A stretch of 64,000 nt of DNA from Dehalococcoidia bacterium (GCA_030649945.1 JAUSFE010000125.1:1-64000), one strand, 5' to 3'; shown: positions 24,577 to 33,893, numbered from the stretch's first letter. Program-made: numbers and translations. Notes: generated from the letters alone by a model not told the origin.

Positions 24577-27264
24577 ATGGCAGACACCCGCACGCACGAC
24601 ATGCCCAAGGCCTACGACCCCTCGCAGGTCGAGGCCGCGCTCTACCAGTCCTGGCTGGCGGGCGGCTACTTCCGGCCGCGCGCCGATCCTGCCAGAGAGC
24701 CCTTCTGCATCATCATGCCGCCGCCGAACGTGACCGGCGAGCTGCACCTAGGCCACGCCCTCACGGCTACCGTCGAGGACACACTCATCCGCTGGCACCG
24801 CATGCTGGGCGACCCCACCCTCTGGCTGCCGGGGGTGGACCACGCCGGCATCGCCACGCAGAACGTCGTCGAGAAGCAGCTGGCGAAGGAGGGCCTGAGC
24901 CGCCACGACCTGGGGCGCGAGCAGTTCCTGGAGCGCGTCTGGCAGTGGGTGCGCAAGTACCGCAGCGTCATCTCCCACCAGCACGCCCGCCTGGGCGCCT
25001 CCTGCGACTGGGACCGCGAGGTCTTCACCATGGACGATGGGCCGCAGAAGGCCGTGCGCGCGACTTTCGTCCGGCTGTACAACGAAGGGCTGATCTATCG
25101 CGGCGAGCGCATCATCAACTGGTGCCCCCGCTGCATGACCGCGCTCTCAGACCTGGAGGTGGAGCACGAGGAGCAGCAGGCCAGGCTCTGGTACGTCCGC
25201 TATCCGCTCCTGGACGATGCCGGGAACGTGACGGACGACTACGTGGTGATCGCGACGACGCGGCCGGAGACGATCGTCGCCGACGTGGCCATCGCCGTGA
25301 ACCCGAACGTGAAGCGCTGGCAGAGCGCCGTCGGGCGCCGGGCGCTGCTCCCCATTATCGAGCGGCACATCCCAATCATCGCCGATGATCAGGTGGACCC
25401 GAAGTTCGGCACCGGGGCCCTCAAGATCACGCCGGGCCACGACGCCGTGGACTTCGAGATCGGCGGGCGCCACGGGCTGCCCGCGATCGTGGCCATCGGC
25501 CCGGACGGCGCAATGAACGAGCACGCCGGCCCCTACCAAGGGCTGGACCGCTTCGAGACGCGCACCGCCATCGCCGCGGACCTGGAGGCGCTCGGCCTTA
25601 TCGAGAAGACGGTGGACCACACCTACGCCATCGGCCACTGCGAGCGCTGCGCCACGATCGTCGAGCCGCTGGTGAGCAAGCAGTGGTTCGTGAACATGAA
25701 GCCGCTGGCGGAGCCGGCCATCGCGGCCGTGAAGGACGGCCGCATCGAGATCATCCCCCGCCGCTTCTCGCGCGTCTACATGCACTGGATGGAGAGCATC
25801 CGCGACTGGTGCATCTCCCGCCAGCTCTGGTGGGGCCACCGCATCCCCGTGTGGTACTGCGAGAACGGACACGAGTGCGCCGCCGTGGAAGACCCGGCCG
25901 CCTGCCCGCAGTGCCGGTCGCAGGCCATTGAGCAGGACCCGGACGTCCTCGACACCTGGTTCTCCTCCGGGCTCTGGCCCCACTCCACGCTGGGCTGGCC
26001 GGAGGACTCACCGGACCTGCGCTACTTCTACCCGACATCTGTGCTGGAGACGGGGTACGACATCCTGTTCTTCTGGGTGGCCCGGATGATCATGATGGGC
26101 CTTTACAACATGAACGACGTGCCCTTCCGCCACGTCTACCTGCACGGCCTCATCCGCGACGCCAGGGGCCGCAAGATGACCAAGAGCGTGGGCAACGTGG
26201 TGGACCCGCTGCTGCTTGTGGACCGCTATGGCTGCGATGCCCTGCGCTTCACGCTGGCCACCGGCGGCACACCCGGCAACGACTTCCGCCTCTTCGACGA
26301 GAAGCTGGAGGGCGGCCGCAACTTCGCGAACAAGGTCTGGAACGCCTCCCGTTTCGTGGTCCAGAGCATCGGCGACGAGAAGGTCGCGCTGCCGGACGCT
26401 GTCTCGATCGACAGGCTCGATCAGCGCCGCGGCTGGCCCCTGGAAGACCGCTGGATCGTCTCGCGGGCGCTGGCGACGGCCCGCGAGGCCAACAGGCTGC
26501 TGGGCGCGTTCCAGATCAACGAGGCGGGCCGTCTGCTCTACGACTTCTTCTGGAGCGACTACTGCGACTGGTACCTGGAGATGGCCAAGGTGCGCCTGAA
26601 AGAGGGCGACCGCAGCCCGCTGCCGGTGCTGGCCTACGTCCTGCAATCATCCCTGCGCCTGCTGCACCCCATTATGCCCTTCGTCACGGAGGAGGTCTGG
26701 CAACACCTGCGGACCGTAGTGGACGGGCTGGAGCCGGAGTTCCTGATCGCTGCCGCTTACCCGCTGGGCGAGGGTGAGGCGGATGCCGCAGCGGAGAGCA
26801 GCGCCGGCCTGCTCATAGACATCGTGCGCGCCATCCGCAACATCAGGGCGGAGCGAGGCGTGGAGCCGGCCCGCTACGTGGAGGCGTACATCGCCGCGGA
26901 CGGGCCCCGCCCGGTCATCGAGGCCGCGCGCCCGTTGCTGGAGGCGCTGGCGCGGGTGCGGCCGCTGCACATCGTCGGCGACACGGCCGAGGCGCCCAGC
27001 CAGGGCGTGGCGTCAGCGGTTCTCGCCCAGGCGCACGTCGTCCTGCCGCTGGCCGGGATGATCGACCTGGGCGCCGAACGCCAGCGCCTGACGGCCCAGC
27101 TTCAGGAAGCGGAGGGCGAGGTCAAGCGGCTGGAGGCAAAGCTGGCCAACGAGCAGTTCCGCGCCAGGGCGCCCGCGGCGGTGGTGGCGAAAGAGGAGGA
27201 GAAGCTGGCGGCGGCCGGCTCGCGGCTCGAGGGCCTCCGGCAGCGGCTGGCGGAGATGGGGTAG
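24577..27264 (+). CDS. valS: Valyl-tRNA synthetase
   Basis: Charges tRNA-Val; class Ia synthetase of 895 residues. HLGH at 57-60 (in PPPNVTGELHLGH) is the HIGH motif, and KMTKS near 533-537 is the KMSKS motif with Ser replaced by Thr. The editing domain carries DYVVIATTRPETIVADVAIAVNP and GTGALKITPGHDAVDFEIG. A C-terminal coiled-coil arm (about 830-895, ERQRLTAQLQEAEGEVKRLEAKLANEQF) is typical of ValRS. ATG 24577 fits family N-termini; earlier in-frame starts lie upstream of the promoter. Confidence 0.95.
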   Translation: MADTRTHDMPKAYDPSQVEAALYQSWLAGGYFRPRADPAREPFCIIMPPPNVTGELHLGHALTATVEDTLIRWHRMLGDPTLWLPGVDHAGIATQNVVEKQLAKEGLSRHDLGREQFLERVWQWVRKYRSVISHQHARLGASCDWDREVFTMDDGPQKAVRATFVRLYNEGLIYRGERIINWCPRCMTALSDLEVEHEEQQARLWYVRYPLLDDAGNVTDDYVVIATTRPETIVADVAIAVNPNVKRWQSAVGRRALLPIIERHIPIIADDQVDPKFGTGALKITPGHDAVDFEIGGRHGLPAIVAIGPDGAMNEHAGPYQGLDRFETRTAIAADLEALGLIEKTVDHTYAIGHCERCATIVEPLVSKQWFVNMKPLAEPAIAAVKDGRIEIIPRRFSRVYMHWMESIRDWCISRQLWWGHRIPVWYCENGHECAAVEDPAACPQCRSQAIEQDPDVLDTWFSSGLWPHSTLGWPEDSPDLRYFYPTSVLETGYDILFFWVARMIMMGLYNMNDVPFRHVYLHGLIRDARGRKMTKSVGNVVDPLLLVDRYGCDALRFTLATGGTPGNDFRLFDEKLEGGRNFANKVWNASRFVVQSIGDEKVALPDAVSIDRLDQRRGWPLEDRWIVSRALATAREANRLLGAFQINEAGRLLYDFFWSDYCDWYLEMAKVRLKEGDRSPLPVLAYVLQSSLRLLHPIMPFVTEEVWQHLRTVVDGLEPEFLIAAAYPLGEGEADAAAESSAGLLIDIVRAIRNIRAERGVEPARYVEAYIAADGPRPVIEAARPLLEALARVRPLHIVGDTAEAPSQGVASAVLAQAHVVLPLAGMIDLGAERQRLTAQLQEAEGEVKRLEAKLANEQFRARAPAAVVAKEEEKLAAAGSRLEGLRQRLAEMG

Positions 27265-27283
27265 GGCCGCGCCTGCGACAGCG

Positions 27284-27337
27284 TAGCGCTGGACGCGCCT
27301 GAACGGCGCTGCGGGCACCTAAAGGTACCCGCCTACG
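27284..27337. repeat. Composite TGAA/TAAA-loop palindrome
   Basis: GCGCC-TGAAC-GGCGC (about 27297-27311) is directly followed by GCGGGCACC-TAAA-GGTACCCGC (27311-27332) and CTACG. The same two-hairpin unit occurs in inverted orientation at 48731-48780. It lies after valS and may act as its terminator. Confidence 0.65.
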
Positions 27338-27395
27338 TCGCGAGGCCCTTGGCCGGTCGGTTTGACTGCAATTTACCAACACATCGCTTCCTTAA

Positions 27396-27424
27396 TTGAC
27401 ACTGCTTTTCCCGTCATGTAGCAT
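27396..27424 (+). promoter_or_regulatory. Promoter of the nuo operon
   Basis: TTGACA (27396-27401), a 17-base spacer and TAGCAT (27419-27424). The region is locally AT-rich. It predicts a leader of about 48 bases, with GGAGG at 27464-27468 before the TTG start at 27480. Confidence 0.65.
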
Positions 27425-27479
27425 CGGCTTTGTGGCGAATGGTACAAAGTCGTAACGCGGGACGGAGGCCAAACCACCC

Positions 27480-27848
27480 TTGACCAGCGACCTCTTCGGG
27501 GACTACATCGCCGTCCTCATCGCCGCCATCCTCGGCTTCGTCCTCGTCGGCGGCGCCCTCATCGCCAACCTCATCCTCTCCCCCAGGCAGCCCACCCGCA
27601 CGAAGGGCGTCACCTACGAGTGCGGCATGCTCACCATCGGCCGCACGCGCACGCAGCTCCACTTCCGCTACTACCTCTTCGCGATCCTGTTCCTGATCTT
27701 CGATATCGAGGCCGTCTTCCTGTTCCCCTGGGCCGTGACGTTCCTGGAGATCGGCAAGCAGGCCTTCTGGGAGATGATCGCCTTCATCGCCATCCTCGGC
27801 TTCGGCCTGGCGTACGCGTGGAAGAAGGGAGTGCTGCGGTGGCGATGA
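27480..27848 (+). CDS. nuoA: NADH-quinone oxidoreductase subunit A
   Basis: 122 residues, three membrane helices. TTG start 27480 with GGAGG 11 bases upstream. YECGMLTIGRTRTQLHFRYYLFAILFLIFDIEAVFLFPWAV is the conserved subunit A core with the Cys-containing loop. First gene of the complex I operon; its stop overlaps the next open frame as ATGA at 27845. Confidence 0.93.
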   Translation: MTSDLFGDYIAVLIAAILGFVLVGGALIANLILSPRQPTRTKGVTYECGMLTIGRTRTQLHFRYYLFAILFLIFDIEAVFLFPWAVTFLEIGKQAFWEMIAFIAILGFGLAYAWKKGVLRWR

Positions 27849-28204
27849 AACCGACCACAGTGGCGGCAGGTAGGGGCGCAGCACGCAGCAAGCCACGAGA
27901 ACAGAGCCACGCGTATGCTGTCCGCACGGCCTCAGAGAACCCCAGCATCACGGGTGCTGCGCCCAATTGCGCAGCACGCAGCAAGCCACGAGAACAGAGC
28001 CACGCGCATGCTGTCCGCACGGCCTCAGAGAACCCCAGCATCACGGGTGCTGCGCCCAACAGCGCAGCACGCAGCAAGCCGCGAGAACGGAGCCAACCGT
28101 ATGCTGCCCGCACGGCCTCAGAGAACCCCAGCATCACGGGTGCTGCGCCCAATTGCGCCCCAGCCCACTGGCAACCTTCCGCAAGGGTAAGGGCCCATGC
28201 CTGA
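27845..28204 (+). CDS. Repeat-encoded open frame between nuoA and nuoB
   Basis: 119 codons made almost entirely of three 31-residue copies of [31 protein letters not shown]. The ATG overlaps the nuoA stop by 4 bases and the TGA lies inside the first codons of nuoB, so it would be translationally coupled to both. Because the DNA unit is 93 bases, other frames and the opposite strand are also open. Composition (Ala/Ser/Arg-rich, no hydrophobic core) does not resemble a folded protein. I recognise no family. It may be a non-coding spacer that happens to be open, or a translated linker between the two genes. Confidence 0.35.
   Translation: MKPTTVAAGRGAARSKPREQSHAYAVRTASENPSITGAAPNCAARSKPREQSHAHAVRTASENPSITGAAPNSAARSKPRERSQPYAARTASENPSITGAAPNCAPAHWQPSARVRAHA
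27878..28156. repeat. Three tandem copies of a 93-bp unit
   Basis: Copies at 27878-27970, 27971-28063 and 28064-28156. The first two differ at only a few bases; the third has a few more changes. Each unit starts with GCAGCACGCAGCAAGCC and ends with CATCACGGGTGCTGCGCCCAA, so GCGCAGCAC and GTGCTGCGC can pair across a unit, and CAGCA-TGCTG can form a small hairpin. Confidence 0.95.
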
Positions 28205-28814
28205 CCCGAAGATCGAAGTCTACGAAGTCCAGGACGATACCCAGTTCGCGCGGCCGGACCAGGTCTCAGAGGAACTGCGCCAGCAGATCAAGAGCCTGCA
28301 GGCCACGTCGGCCAACCCGGCCCAGGGCAAGGCGCTGTACCGGCAGATCCTGCCCGGCATCATGCAGGTGCCGGCTGACTGGGTCATCGCCTGGGGGCGG
28401 AAGTCCTCCCTCTGGCCGCTCACCTTCGGCCTGGCGTGCTGCGCCATCGAGATGATCTCCACCTTCATGGCCCGGCACGACCTGGACCGCTTCGGCATCG
28501 TGCCCTGGCCCTCGCCCAGGCAGTCGGACGTGATGATCGTGTCCGGCACCGTGACGAAGAAGATGGCCCCCGCTGTCAAGCTCTTGTACGAGCAGATGCC
28601 GAACCCCAAGTGGGTAATCTCCATGGGCGCCTGCGCCACCAACGGCGGCCCCTACTCGCGCTACGATCGCGTCCTCCAGGGCGTGGACAAGATCATCCCG
28701 GTGGACGTCTACGTGCCCGGCTGCCCGCCGCGGCCGGAGGCCCTGATAGACGCCTTCCTGGCCCTGCAGAAGAAGATCATGGAGGAACGCGGCAAGATCG
28801 GGACGGCGCCGTGA
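28197..28814 (+). CDS. nuoB: NADH-quinone oxidoreductase subunit B
   Basis: 205 residues. It carries the N2 4Fe-4S cluster that passes electrons to quinone. [22 protein letters not shown], the Cys in [10 protein letters not shown] and [14 protein letters not shown] supply the cluster ligands. The ATG at 28197 overlaps the end of the repeat frame; the stop overlaps the nuoC GTG by 4 bases (GTGA). Confidence 0.95.
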   Translation: MPDPKIEVYEVQDDTQFARPDQVSEELRQQIKSLQATSANPAQGKALYRQILPGIMQVPADWVIAWGRKSSLWPLTFGLACCAIEMISTFMARHDLDRFGIVPWPSPRQSDVMIVSGTVTKKMAPAVKLLYEQMPNPKWVISMGACATNGGPYSRYDRVLQGVDKIIPVDVYVPGCPPRPEALIDAFLALQKKIMEERGKIGTAP

Positions 28815-29920
28815 CCGGGGAAGGCTCCCCGCCGGCCGCCGTCGCCGCGCCGCCGGGACCGCTGGCCACCCTCTTTCAGCAGGCCCTTCCCGGAGCGCAG
28901 TTCGAGATCGTCCAGACGCCGCTCGACGAGACCATCGTCGTCCAGAGGGACGACCTCGTGCGCGTCATGGAGACAGCGTGCAACCACGAAAGCCTGCGGT
29001 TCGATTTCCTGCGCTGCCTCTCCGGCGTGGACTACATCACGCACATGGAGGTGGCCTACCATCTCCACTCCTACAGCCTGCAGCAAAGCGTCGGCATCAA
29101 AGTGCGCTGCCCGAACGACGACCTGCACGTGCCCACCATCAGCCACATCTGGCAGGCGGCCAACTGGCACGAGCGCGAGACGCACGAGATGTTCGGCATC
29201 GTCTTCGACGGCCACCCTGACCTGCGGCCGCTGCTCACCGAAGAGGGCCTGGGCTATTACCCCCTGCGCAAGAGCCACCCGCTGGCCGAGATCGAGGAGT
29301 GGCAAGAGGACTACGTAGAGGCGATCGCGCGGGCCAAGGTCTCCGCCCAGGGCGCAGCGGGCGCGGCGCCGGCTGTGGACGAGAAGGCCGCCAAGATAGC
29401 GCTGGCGCAGAAGAAGGCCGCGGCCATCACGAAGGCGCGCGACGCAGCGCGCGCGAAGGGGCTCTCGCCGGAAGACGAGAAGGCCGCCGTCCAGGCCGCG
29501 ATCAAAGCGGTCGATGAAGAAGAGGCCGCTGCCGCCCCGGCCGCCGCCGCCCCGCCGCCGCCGGTGGATGAGCGCGCCGCCAAGATAGCGCTGGCCCAGA
29601 AGAAAGCGGCGCTGATCACGAAGACCCGCAACGAGGCCCGCGCCAGGGGGCTTTCGCCCGAGGACGAGCGCCTGGCCGTCGCGGAAGCGCTGAAGAAGCT
29701 GGCGGAAGAGGACGCGGCCGCGCCGCCTGCTGCGCCCGCGCCTGCCGCCGCGCCGCCCGTGCAGGACCGCGCGGCGAAGATAGCGCTGGCCCAGAAGAAG
29801 GCGGCCTTGATTACGAAGACCCGCAACGAGGCCCGCGCCAGGGGGCTTTCGCCCGAGGACGAGCGGCAGGTCGTGGCCGAGGCGCTCAAGAAGCTGGCGG
29901 AAGAGGAAACGGGCGGGTAG
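28811..29920 (+). CDS. nuoC: NADH-quinone oxidoreductase subunit C with triple C-terminal repeat
   Basis: 369 residues from GTG 28811, which overlaps the nuoB stop. Residues 1 to about 175 are a normal subunit C ([51 protein letters not shown]). The rest is unusual: three Lys/Ala/Glu-rich helical repeats beginning near residues 193, 256 and 321, each containing [12 protein letters not shown], [18 protein letters not shown] and a variable helix, joined by Ala/Pro linkers. Repeats 2 and 3 are almost identical in DNA, so the duplication is recent. The repeats probably project from the peripheral arm; their partner is unknown. Confidence 0.93.
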   Translation: MTGEGSPPAAVAAPPGPLATLFQQALPGAQFEIVQTPLDETIVVQRDDLVRVMETACNHESLRFDFLRCLSGVDYITHMEVAYHLHSYSLQQSVGIKVRCPNDDLHVPTISHIWQAANWHERETHEMFGIVFDGHPDLRPLLTEEGLGYYPLRKSHPLAEIEEWQEDYVEAIARAKVSAQGAAGAAPAVDEKAAKIALAQKKAAAITKARDAARAKGLSPEDEKAAVQAAIKAVDEEEAAAAPAAAAPPPPVDERAAKIALAQKKAALITKTRNEARARGLSPEDERLAVAEALKKLAEEDAAAPPAAPAPAAAPPVQDRAAKIALAQKKAALITKTRNEARARGLSPEDERQVVAEALKKLAEEETGG

Positions 29921-29945
29921 AGATGGCCGCCGGCCTGGTGCGGGA

Positions 29946-30008
29946 CCACACCCTGAAGGGCGTGGCATCGTCCGGGAAGGGAGTGGCTGCCCCGGCCTGA
30001 AGGCTGGG
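29946..30008. repeat. Two TGAA-loop palindromes between nuoC and nuoD
   Basis: CCACACCC-TGAA-GGGCGTGG (29946-29965, one G-T pair) and CCCGGCC-TGAA-GGCTGGG (29991-30008, one G-T pair). They sit in the only nuo gap besides the nuoK-nuoL gap that is long enough for such elements. Confidence 0.65.
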
Positions 30009-30021
30009 TAGCGAGCGCCCC

Positions 30022-31158
30022 ATGGCCACAGACTTCCTCCGGCCGGCAGAACACGAGCTGGAAACTGTTGACATCAACATCAACGTGGGGCCGCAGCACC
30101 CCGCGACCCACGGCGTCTTCCGGATGGTGCTGACGGTGGACGGCGAGCTGGTGACGGACCTGGACCCCGTCATCGGCTACATGCACCGCGGGAACGAGAA
30201 GCTGCCGGAGAACTGCGACTACCGCCAGGTGATCGGCTACCACGACCGGACGGACTACCTGGGCCAGTTCAACACGGAGCACTGCTACGTCGAAGCCGTG
30301 GAACGGCTCGGCGGGCTCACGGCGCCGGAGCGGGCGGAGTACATCCGGGTCATCCTGGCGGAGCTGAACCGCATCGCCAGCCACCTGATGTTCATGGGCG
30401 CCTTCGGTACGGACATCGGCCTCTCCGGCACCTCATTCATGTACGCCTTCCGCGACCGGGAGACCATTCAGGATTTCTTCGAGGAGATCACCGGCGAGCG
30501 GATGATGTACAACTACTTCCGCCCCGGGGGCGTGGCCTGGGACGTGCCGGACGACTTCAAGGAACGCTGCCGTCAGGTGGTGGCGGCGATCAAGCGCGGC
30601 CTGGACGACCTGGACGGCCTGCTCACCAAGAACGAGGTGGTCCTGGCGCGCTGCCGGGGCCTCGGTCCGGTGTCGCGGGAAGACGCGATCAACTGGGGCA
30701 TAACCGGCCCCATGCTGCGGGCCACCGGCTTCCAGCACGATATCCGCAAGGCGGAGCCCTACTCCATCTACGACCGCTTCGACTTCGACGTCCCGGTGGG
30801 CTCGCACGGCGATGTCTATGACCGCCTGACGGTGCGCTTCGAGGAGATCCGGCAGTCGGTGCGCATCGTGGAGCAGGCGCTGGAGCAGATGCCGGAAGGG
30901 CCGTTCATGGCCGAAGGCATGAAGCGCATCCTGCGCGTGCCGCCCGGCGAGATCTATATGCGCGTGGAGGGCCCGCGCGGCGAATACGGCATCTACCTGG
31001 TGTCCACCGGCACGGACAGGCCGTACCGGCACAAAGTGCGGGGGGCCTCCTTCTGCAACCTTTCGGCGCTGCGCGCCATGTCCGTGGGCCACTACGTGGC
31101 GGACGTGATCACCATCCTGGGCTCCATCGACATCGTCCTCTGCGAGGTGGACCGCTGA
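30022..31158 (+). CDS. nuoD: NADH-quinone oxidoreductase subunit D
   Basis: 378 residues. It forms the quinone pocket with subunit B. INVGPQHPATHGVFRMVLTVDGELV, GYMHRGNEKLPENCDYRQVIGY, RPGGVAWDVPDDF and the C-terminal AMSVGHYVADVITILGSIDIVLCEVDR are canonical. Its TGA overlaps the nuoH ATG by one base. Confidence 0.95.
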   Translation: MATDFLRPAEHELETVDININVGPQHPATHGVFRMVLTVDGELVTDLDPVIGYMHRGNEKLPENCDYRQVIGYHDRTDYLGQFNTEHCYVEAVERLGGLTAPERAEYIRVILAELNRIASHLMFMGAFGTDIGLSGTSFMYAFRDRETIQDFFEEITGERMMYNYFRPGGVAWDVPDDFKERCRQVVAAIKRGLDDLDGLLTKNEVVLARCRGLGPVSREDAINWGITGPMLRATGFQHDIRKAEPYSIYDRFDFDVPVGSHGDVYDRLTVRFEEIRQSVRIVEQALEQMPEGPFMAEGMKRILRVPPGEIYMRVEGPRGEYGIYLVSTGTDRPYRHKVRGASFCNLSALRAMSVGHYVADVITILGSIDIVLCEVDR

Positions 31159-32288
31159 TGTTCCTGGCCAACCTCGTCTCCAGCAACCCCTGGCTGGAAT
31201 CATTGGTGCGCCTGGGCGTCGTCGGCGTGCTGCTGCCGCTTTCGGTGATCATCCTCAGCTGGCTGGAGCGCAAGGTCCTCGGCCGCTTGCAAGTGCGCCT
31301 TGGCCCCATGCGGGTGGGCCCCTACGGGGTGCTCCAGGGCGTGGCCGACACGGTCAAGCTGCTGACCAAGGAGGACCTCCGGCCTCAGACGGCGGACCGC
31401 TGGACCTTCGAGCTGGCGCCGTTCGTGATCGTCGTCCCGGTGATCATGGCCATCGTGGCGCTGCCGTTTACCGCGGACCTCTTCGTGCGCAATCTGGCGC
31501 TGGGGCTCTTCTACATCATCGCCGTGACCAGCCTCTCCATCGTCGGCTTTGTGATGGCGGGCTGGGGATCCGATAACAAGTATGCGCTGCTCGGCGGCGT
31601 GCGCGCGGGAGCGCAGCTGATCAGCTACGAGATCCCGCTCGTGATGGCCATCGTCGCCGTCGCCATGCTCGGCCAGACGCTGAACCTGAACGCCATCGTC
31701 GCCCTACAGGACGATACGCCGTTCATCGCCTACCAGCCGCTGGCGTTCCTCCTCTTCACCATTGCCGGCCTGGCCGAGCTTTACCGCCAGCCGTTCGACA
31801 TCCCCGTGGCGGAATCGGAGGTCGTCGGCGGTCCGTTCGTGGAGTACTCGGGCATCCGCTGGTCCATGTTTCAGATGGGCGAGTTCGTGAGCATGGTCCT
31901 GATCTCCATCCTGGGGTCGCTCATCTTCCTGGGCGGCTGGATCTGGCCCTTCAACGGGGACATTGGGCCGCTGGGCCAGGCGGCGCTCATGTCCGTCAAG
32001 ACGTTTGCGTTCATCCTCTTCTTCATGTGGATGCGGGGAAGCATGCCGCGGCTGCGCATAGACCAGATGATGTCCCTCTGCTGGCAGCTGCTCTTGCCCT
32101 TCGCCTTCCTGCAAATCATAATCAACGGACTGGTGCTGGTGTACGACTGGCCGGACTGGACGCTGAGCGTCCTTTCCGGGGCCGGCGCCCTCGCCGCTGT
32201 GTATCTGATCTACAGGGCCGCCCGGCAGCAGGGCGTAACTTACGAGCCCGCTGTCACAGGCCGGCAACGGGTGGGGAGTGTGCTCTAA
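31158..32288 (+). CDS. nuoH: NADH-quinone oxidoreductase subunit H
   Basis: 376 residues, about eight membrane helices. ERKVLGRLQVRLGPMRVGPYGVLQGVADTVKLLTKEDLRP, YRQPFDIPVAESEVVGGPFVEYSGIRW and the Glu-rich loop at the quinone channel identify it. In a complete nuo operon nuoE, nuoF and nuoG lie between nuoD and nuoH; here the two genes overlap directly. Confidence 0.95.
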   Translation: MFLANLVSSNPWLESLVRLGVVGVLLPLSVIILSWLERKVLGRLQVRLGPMRVGPYGVLQGVADTVKLLTKEDLRPQTADRWTFELAPFVIVVPVIMAIVALPFTADLFVRNLALGLFYIIAVTSLSIVGFVMAGWGSDNKYALLGGVRAGAQLISYEIPLVMAIVAVAMLGQTLNLNAIVALQDDTPFIAYQPLAFLLFTIAGLAELYRQPFDIPVAESEVVGGPFVEYSGIRWSMFQMGEFVSMVLISILGSLIFLGGWIWPFNGDIGPLGQAALMSVKTFAFILFFMWMRGSMPRLRIDQMMSLCWQLLLPFAFLQIIINGLVLVYDWPDWTLSVLSGAGALAAVYLIYRAARQQGVTYEPAVTGRQRVGSVL

Positions 32289-32891
32289 GTGCTTGGCATA
32301 GTGAAGACCCTTGCTACTACCATGCGGGCCGCCTTGCGCAAGCCTGTGACGGTGCAGTACCCCACCGAGAAGAAGGTCCTGCCACACCGCTCGCGCGGCC
32401 TGCCGGTCCTGCTCTGGGACTTCGACGTGGACGAGCCGTTCTGCACCGGCTGCCAGGTCTGCGCCCGCTACTGCCCTGTGGACTGCATCACGGTGACGAT
32501 GAAGGACAACCCCCGGTTCGCCGAGGGCAAGAGCAAGCGCAAGAAGATAGTGGACCAGTTTTACCTGGACTACGCCCGCTGCATGCGCTGCGACATCTGC
32601 GTGGAGGTCTGCAACTTCGACGCGATCGTGATGAACAACACCTGGAAGGGCGTGGAGCTCTCGTGCTACGACCGGCAGGACCTGGTGCTAGACCTGCCCG
32701 CGCTCCTGGGCCAGTCCAAGAGCGGCCAGCTGAAGGACCCCTTCCGCGAGCCGATGGGTGTGGCCCACTCCGGCTGGGCCCCCAAGCCTGTGTCCGGCGA
32801 AGCCGAAGGGGCCGGGGAAGAAGCAGGCGCGGCAGGGGCGGCGGCACATCCGGGAAGCGCAGGGGACGCTACGGAAGGCGGCGAGGGGTAG
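32289..32891 (+). CDS. nuoI: NADH-quinone oxidoreductase subunit I
   Basis: 200 residues, GTG start immediately after the nuoH stop. Two 4Fe-4S motifs: CTGCQVCARYCPVDC and CMRCDICVEVCNFDAI. The C-terminal 40 residues are an Ala/Gly/Glu-rich tail (about 160-200) beyond the usual end. It links the N2 cluster with upstream electron donors. Confidence 0.93.
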   Translation: MLGIVKTLATTMRAALRKPVTVQYPTEKKVLPHRSRGLPVLLWDFDVDEPFCTGCQVCARYCPVDCITVTMKDNPRFAEGKSKRKKIVDQFYLDYARCMRCDICVEVCNFDAIVMNNTWKGVELSCYDRQDLVLDLPALLGQSKSGQLKDPFREPMGVAHSGWAPKPVSGEAEGAGEEAGAAGAAAHPGSAGDATEGGEG

Positions 32892-32925
32892 CCCGGCTTG
32901 ACACCATCGAGATACCGCTGACCCG

Positions 32926-33423
32926 ATGACCTACGAAGAGGGCATCTTCTACCTCGTCGCCGCGATAACGGTCATCGGCGCGCTGGGCGTGGTCCTTGCC
33001 CGCAACATAGTGCACTCCGCCCTCTTTCTCATCCTCTCGCTGCTGGCGGTGGCCGGCATCTTCATCCTGCTGGCGGCGGAGTTCCTGGCCATCGTCCAGG
33101 TGCTGATCTACGGCGGCGCCGTCACCATCCTCATCCTCTTCGCCATGATGCTCACACGCGTGCGGGAAACGCCCGCCGCGGTAGACGGGCCCCAGAGGCC
33201 GGTCGCGGCGCTGGCGGCTGCCGCCTTCATGGCCACCTCTATCCTGGCCGTGGTCAGCACGGAGTGGCCAGGCAATACGGAGAAGATCAACGTCATATCC
33301 CTGGACCAGATAGGCAGGGCGCTCTTCACAACCTGGGCCGTGCCCTTCGAGATCGCCTCTCTGGTGCTGATCGTGGCGCTCGTGGGGGCCATCGTTCTCG
33401 CCCGCGGCGAGGAGGGCGAATGA
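32926..33423 (+). CDS. nuoJ: NADH-quinone oxidoreductase subunit J
   Basis: 165 residues, five predicted membrane helices. HSALFLILSLLAVAGIFILLAAEFLAIVQVLIYGGAVTILILFAMML is the conserved core, with the pi-bulge helix region. A 34-base gap without a clear ribosome site follows nuoI. Confidence 0.92.
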   Translation: MTYEEGIFYLVAAITVIGALGVVLARNIVHSALFLILSLLAVAGIFILLAAEFLAIVQVLIYGGAVTILILFAMMLTRVRETPAAVDGPQRPVAALAAAAFMATSILAVVSTEWPGNTEKINVISLDQIGRALFTTWAVPFEIASLVLIVALVGAIVLARGEEGE

Positions 33424-33448
33424 TGGCGGGAAGGAAGGTGGGGTCCCC

Positions 33449-33757
33449 ATGATCCCCATCAACGACTTCCTGGTCCTGAGCGCCATCCTGTTCTCCCTGG
33501 GCATGTATGGGGTGCTCGCCCGCCGCAGCGCCGTGCTCATCCTCATGTCCGTAGAGCTCATGCTGCAGGCCGTAAGCATCAACTTCATCACATTCGCGGT
33601 ATACCTGTCGCCGGAGCAGTTTACCGGCGTCATCTTCGCGCTCTTCGTCATCACCGTGGCGGCGGCTGAGGTGGGCCTCGCCCTCGCCATCATCCTGCGC
33701 CTCTACCGCAATAAGCAGACGGCGAACGTAGACGAAGCGGACATCATGAAGTGGTGA
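33449..33757 (+). CDS. nuoK: NADH-quinone oxidoreductase subunit K
   Basis: 102 residues, three membrane helices. The conserved Glu pair is in MSVELMLQAVSINF and the loop TVAAAEVGLALAIILRLYR, both part of the proton path. Start ATG 33449. Confidence 0.94.
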   Translation: MIPINDFLVLSAILFSLGMYGVLARRSAVLILMSVELMLQAVSINFITFAVYLSPEQFTGVIFALFVITVAAAEVGLALAIILRLYRNKQTANVDEADIMKW

Positions 33758-33830
33758 GATGACGTGAAGGAAGAAGGAAGCGGGAAGAAGGAAGTAGCGG
33801 CGCGGTGGTGCCTGGCGCCGGCTACCTGCC

Positions 33831-33893
33831 ATCCACTACCCACTATCCACTACCCACTCTTCACTATCCACTGTTCACTATCCACTATCCACT
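33831..33893 (+). repeat. CCACTATCCACT microsatellite before nuoL
   Basis: Short tandem units of CACTACC, CACTATC and CACTCTT/CACTGTT repeat about nine times, then run into GGGGGGAGGAG, which serves as the nuoL ribosome site. A reverse-oriented, degenerate copy lies at 58868-58898 before ribD. Confidence 0.7.

Noticed and set aside
27784..28152. Minus-strand frame with repeated [20 protein letters not shown] across the 93-bp units
   Set aside because: A unit of 93 bases keeps several frames open on both strands; this one lies antisense inside the nuo operon with no promoter or ribosome site.
27878..28156. CRISPR array
   Set aside because: Units are 93 bp, adjacent and without unique spacers, and no cas genes are present.
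32898..32925. Internal promoter TTGACA before nuoJ
   Set aside because: No -10 box stands at a workable distance from this TTGACA.
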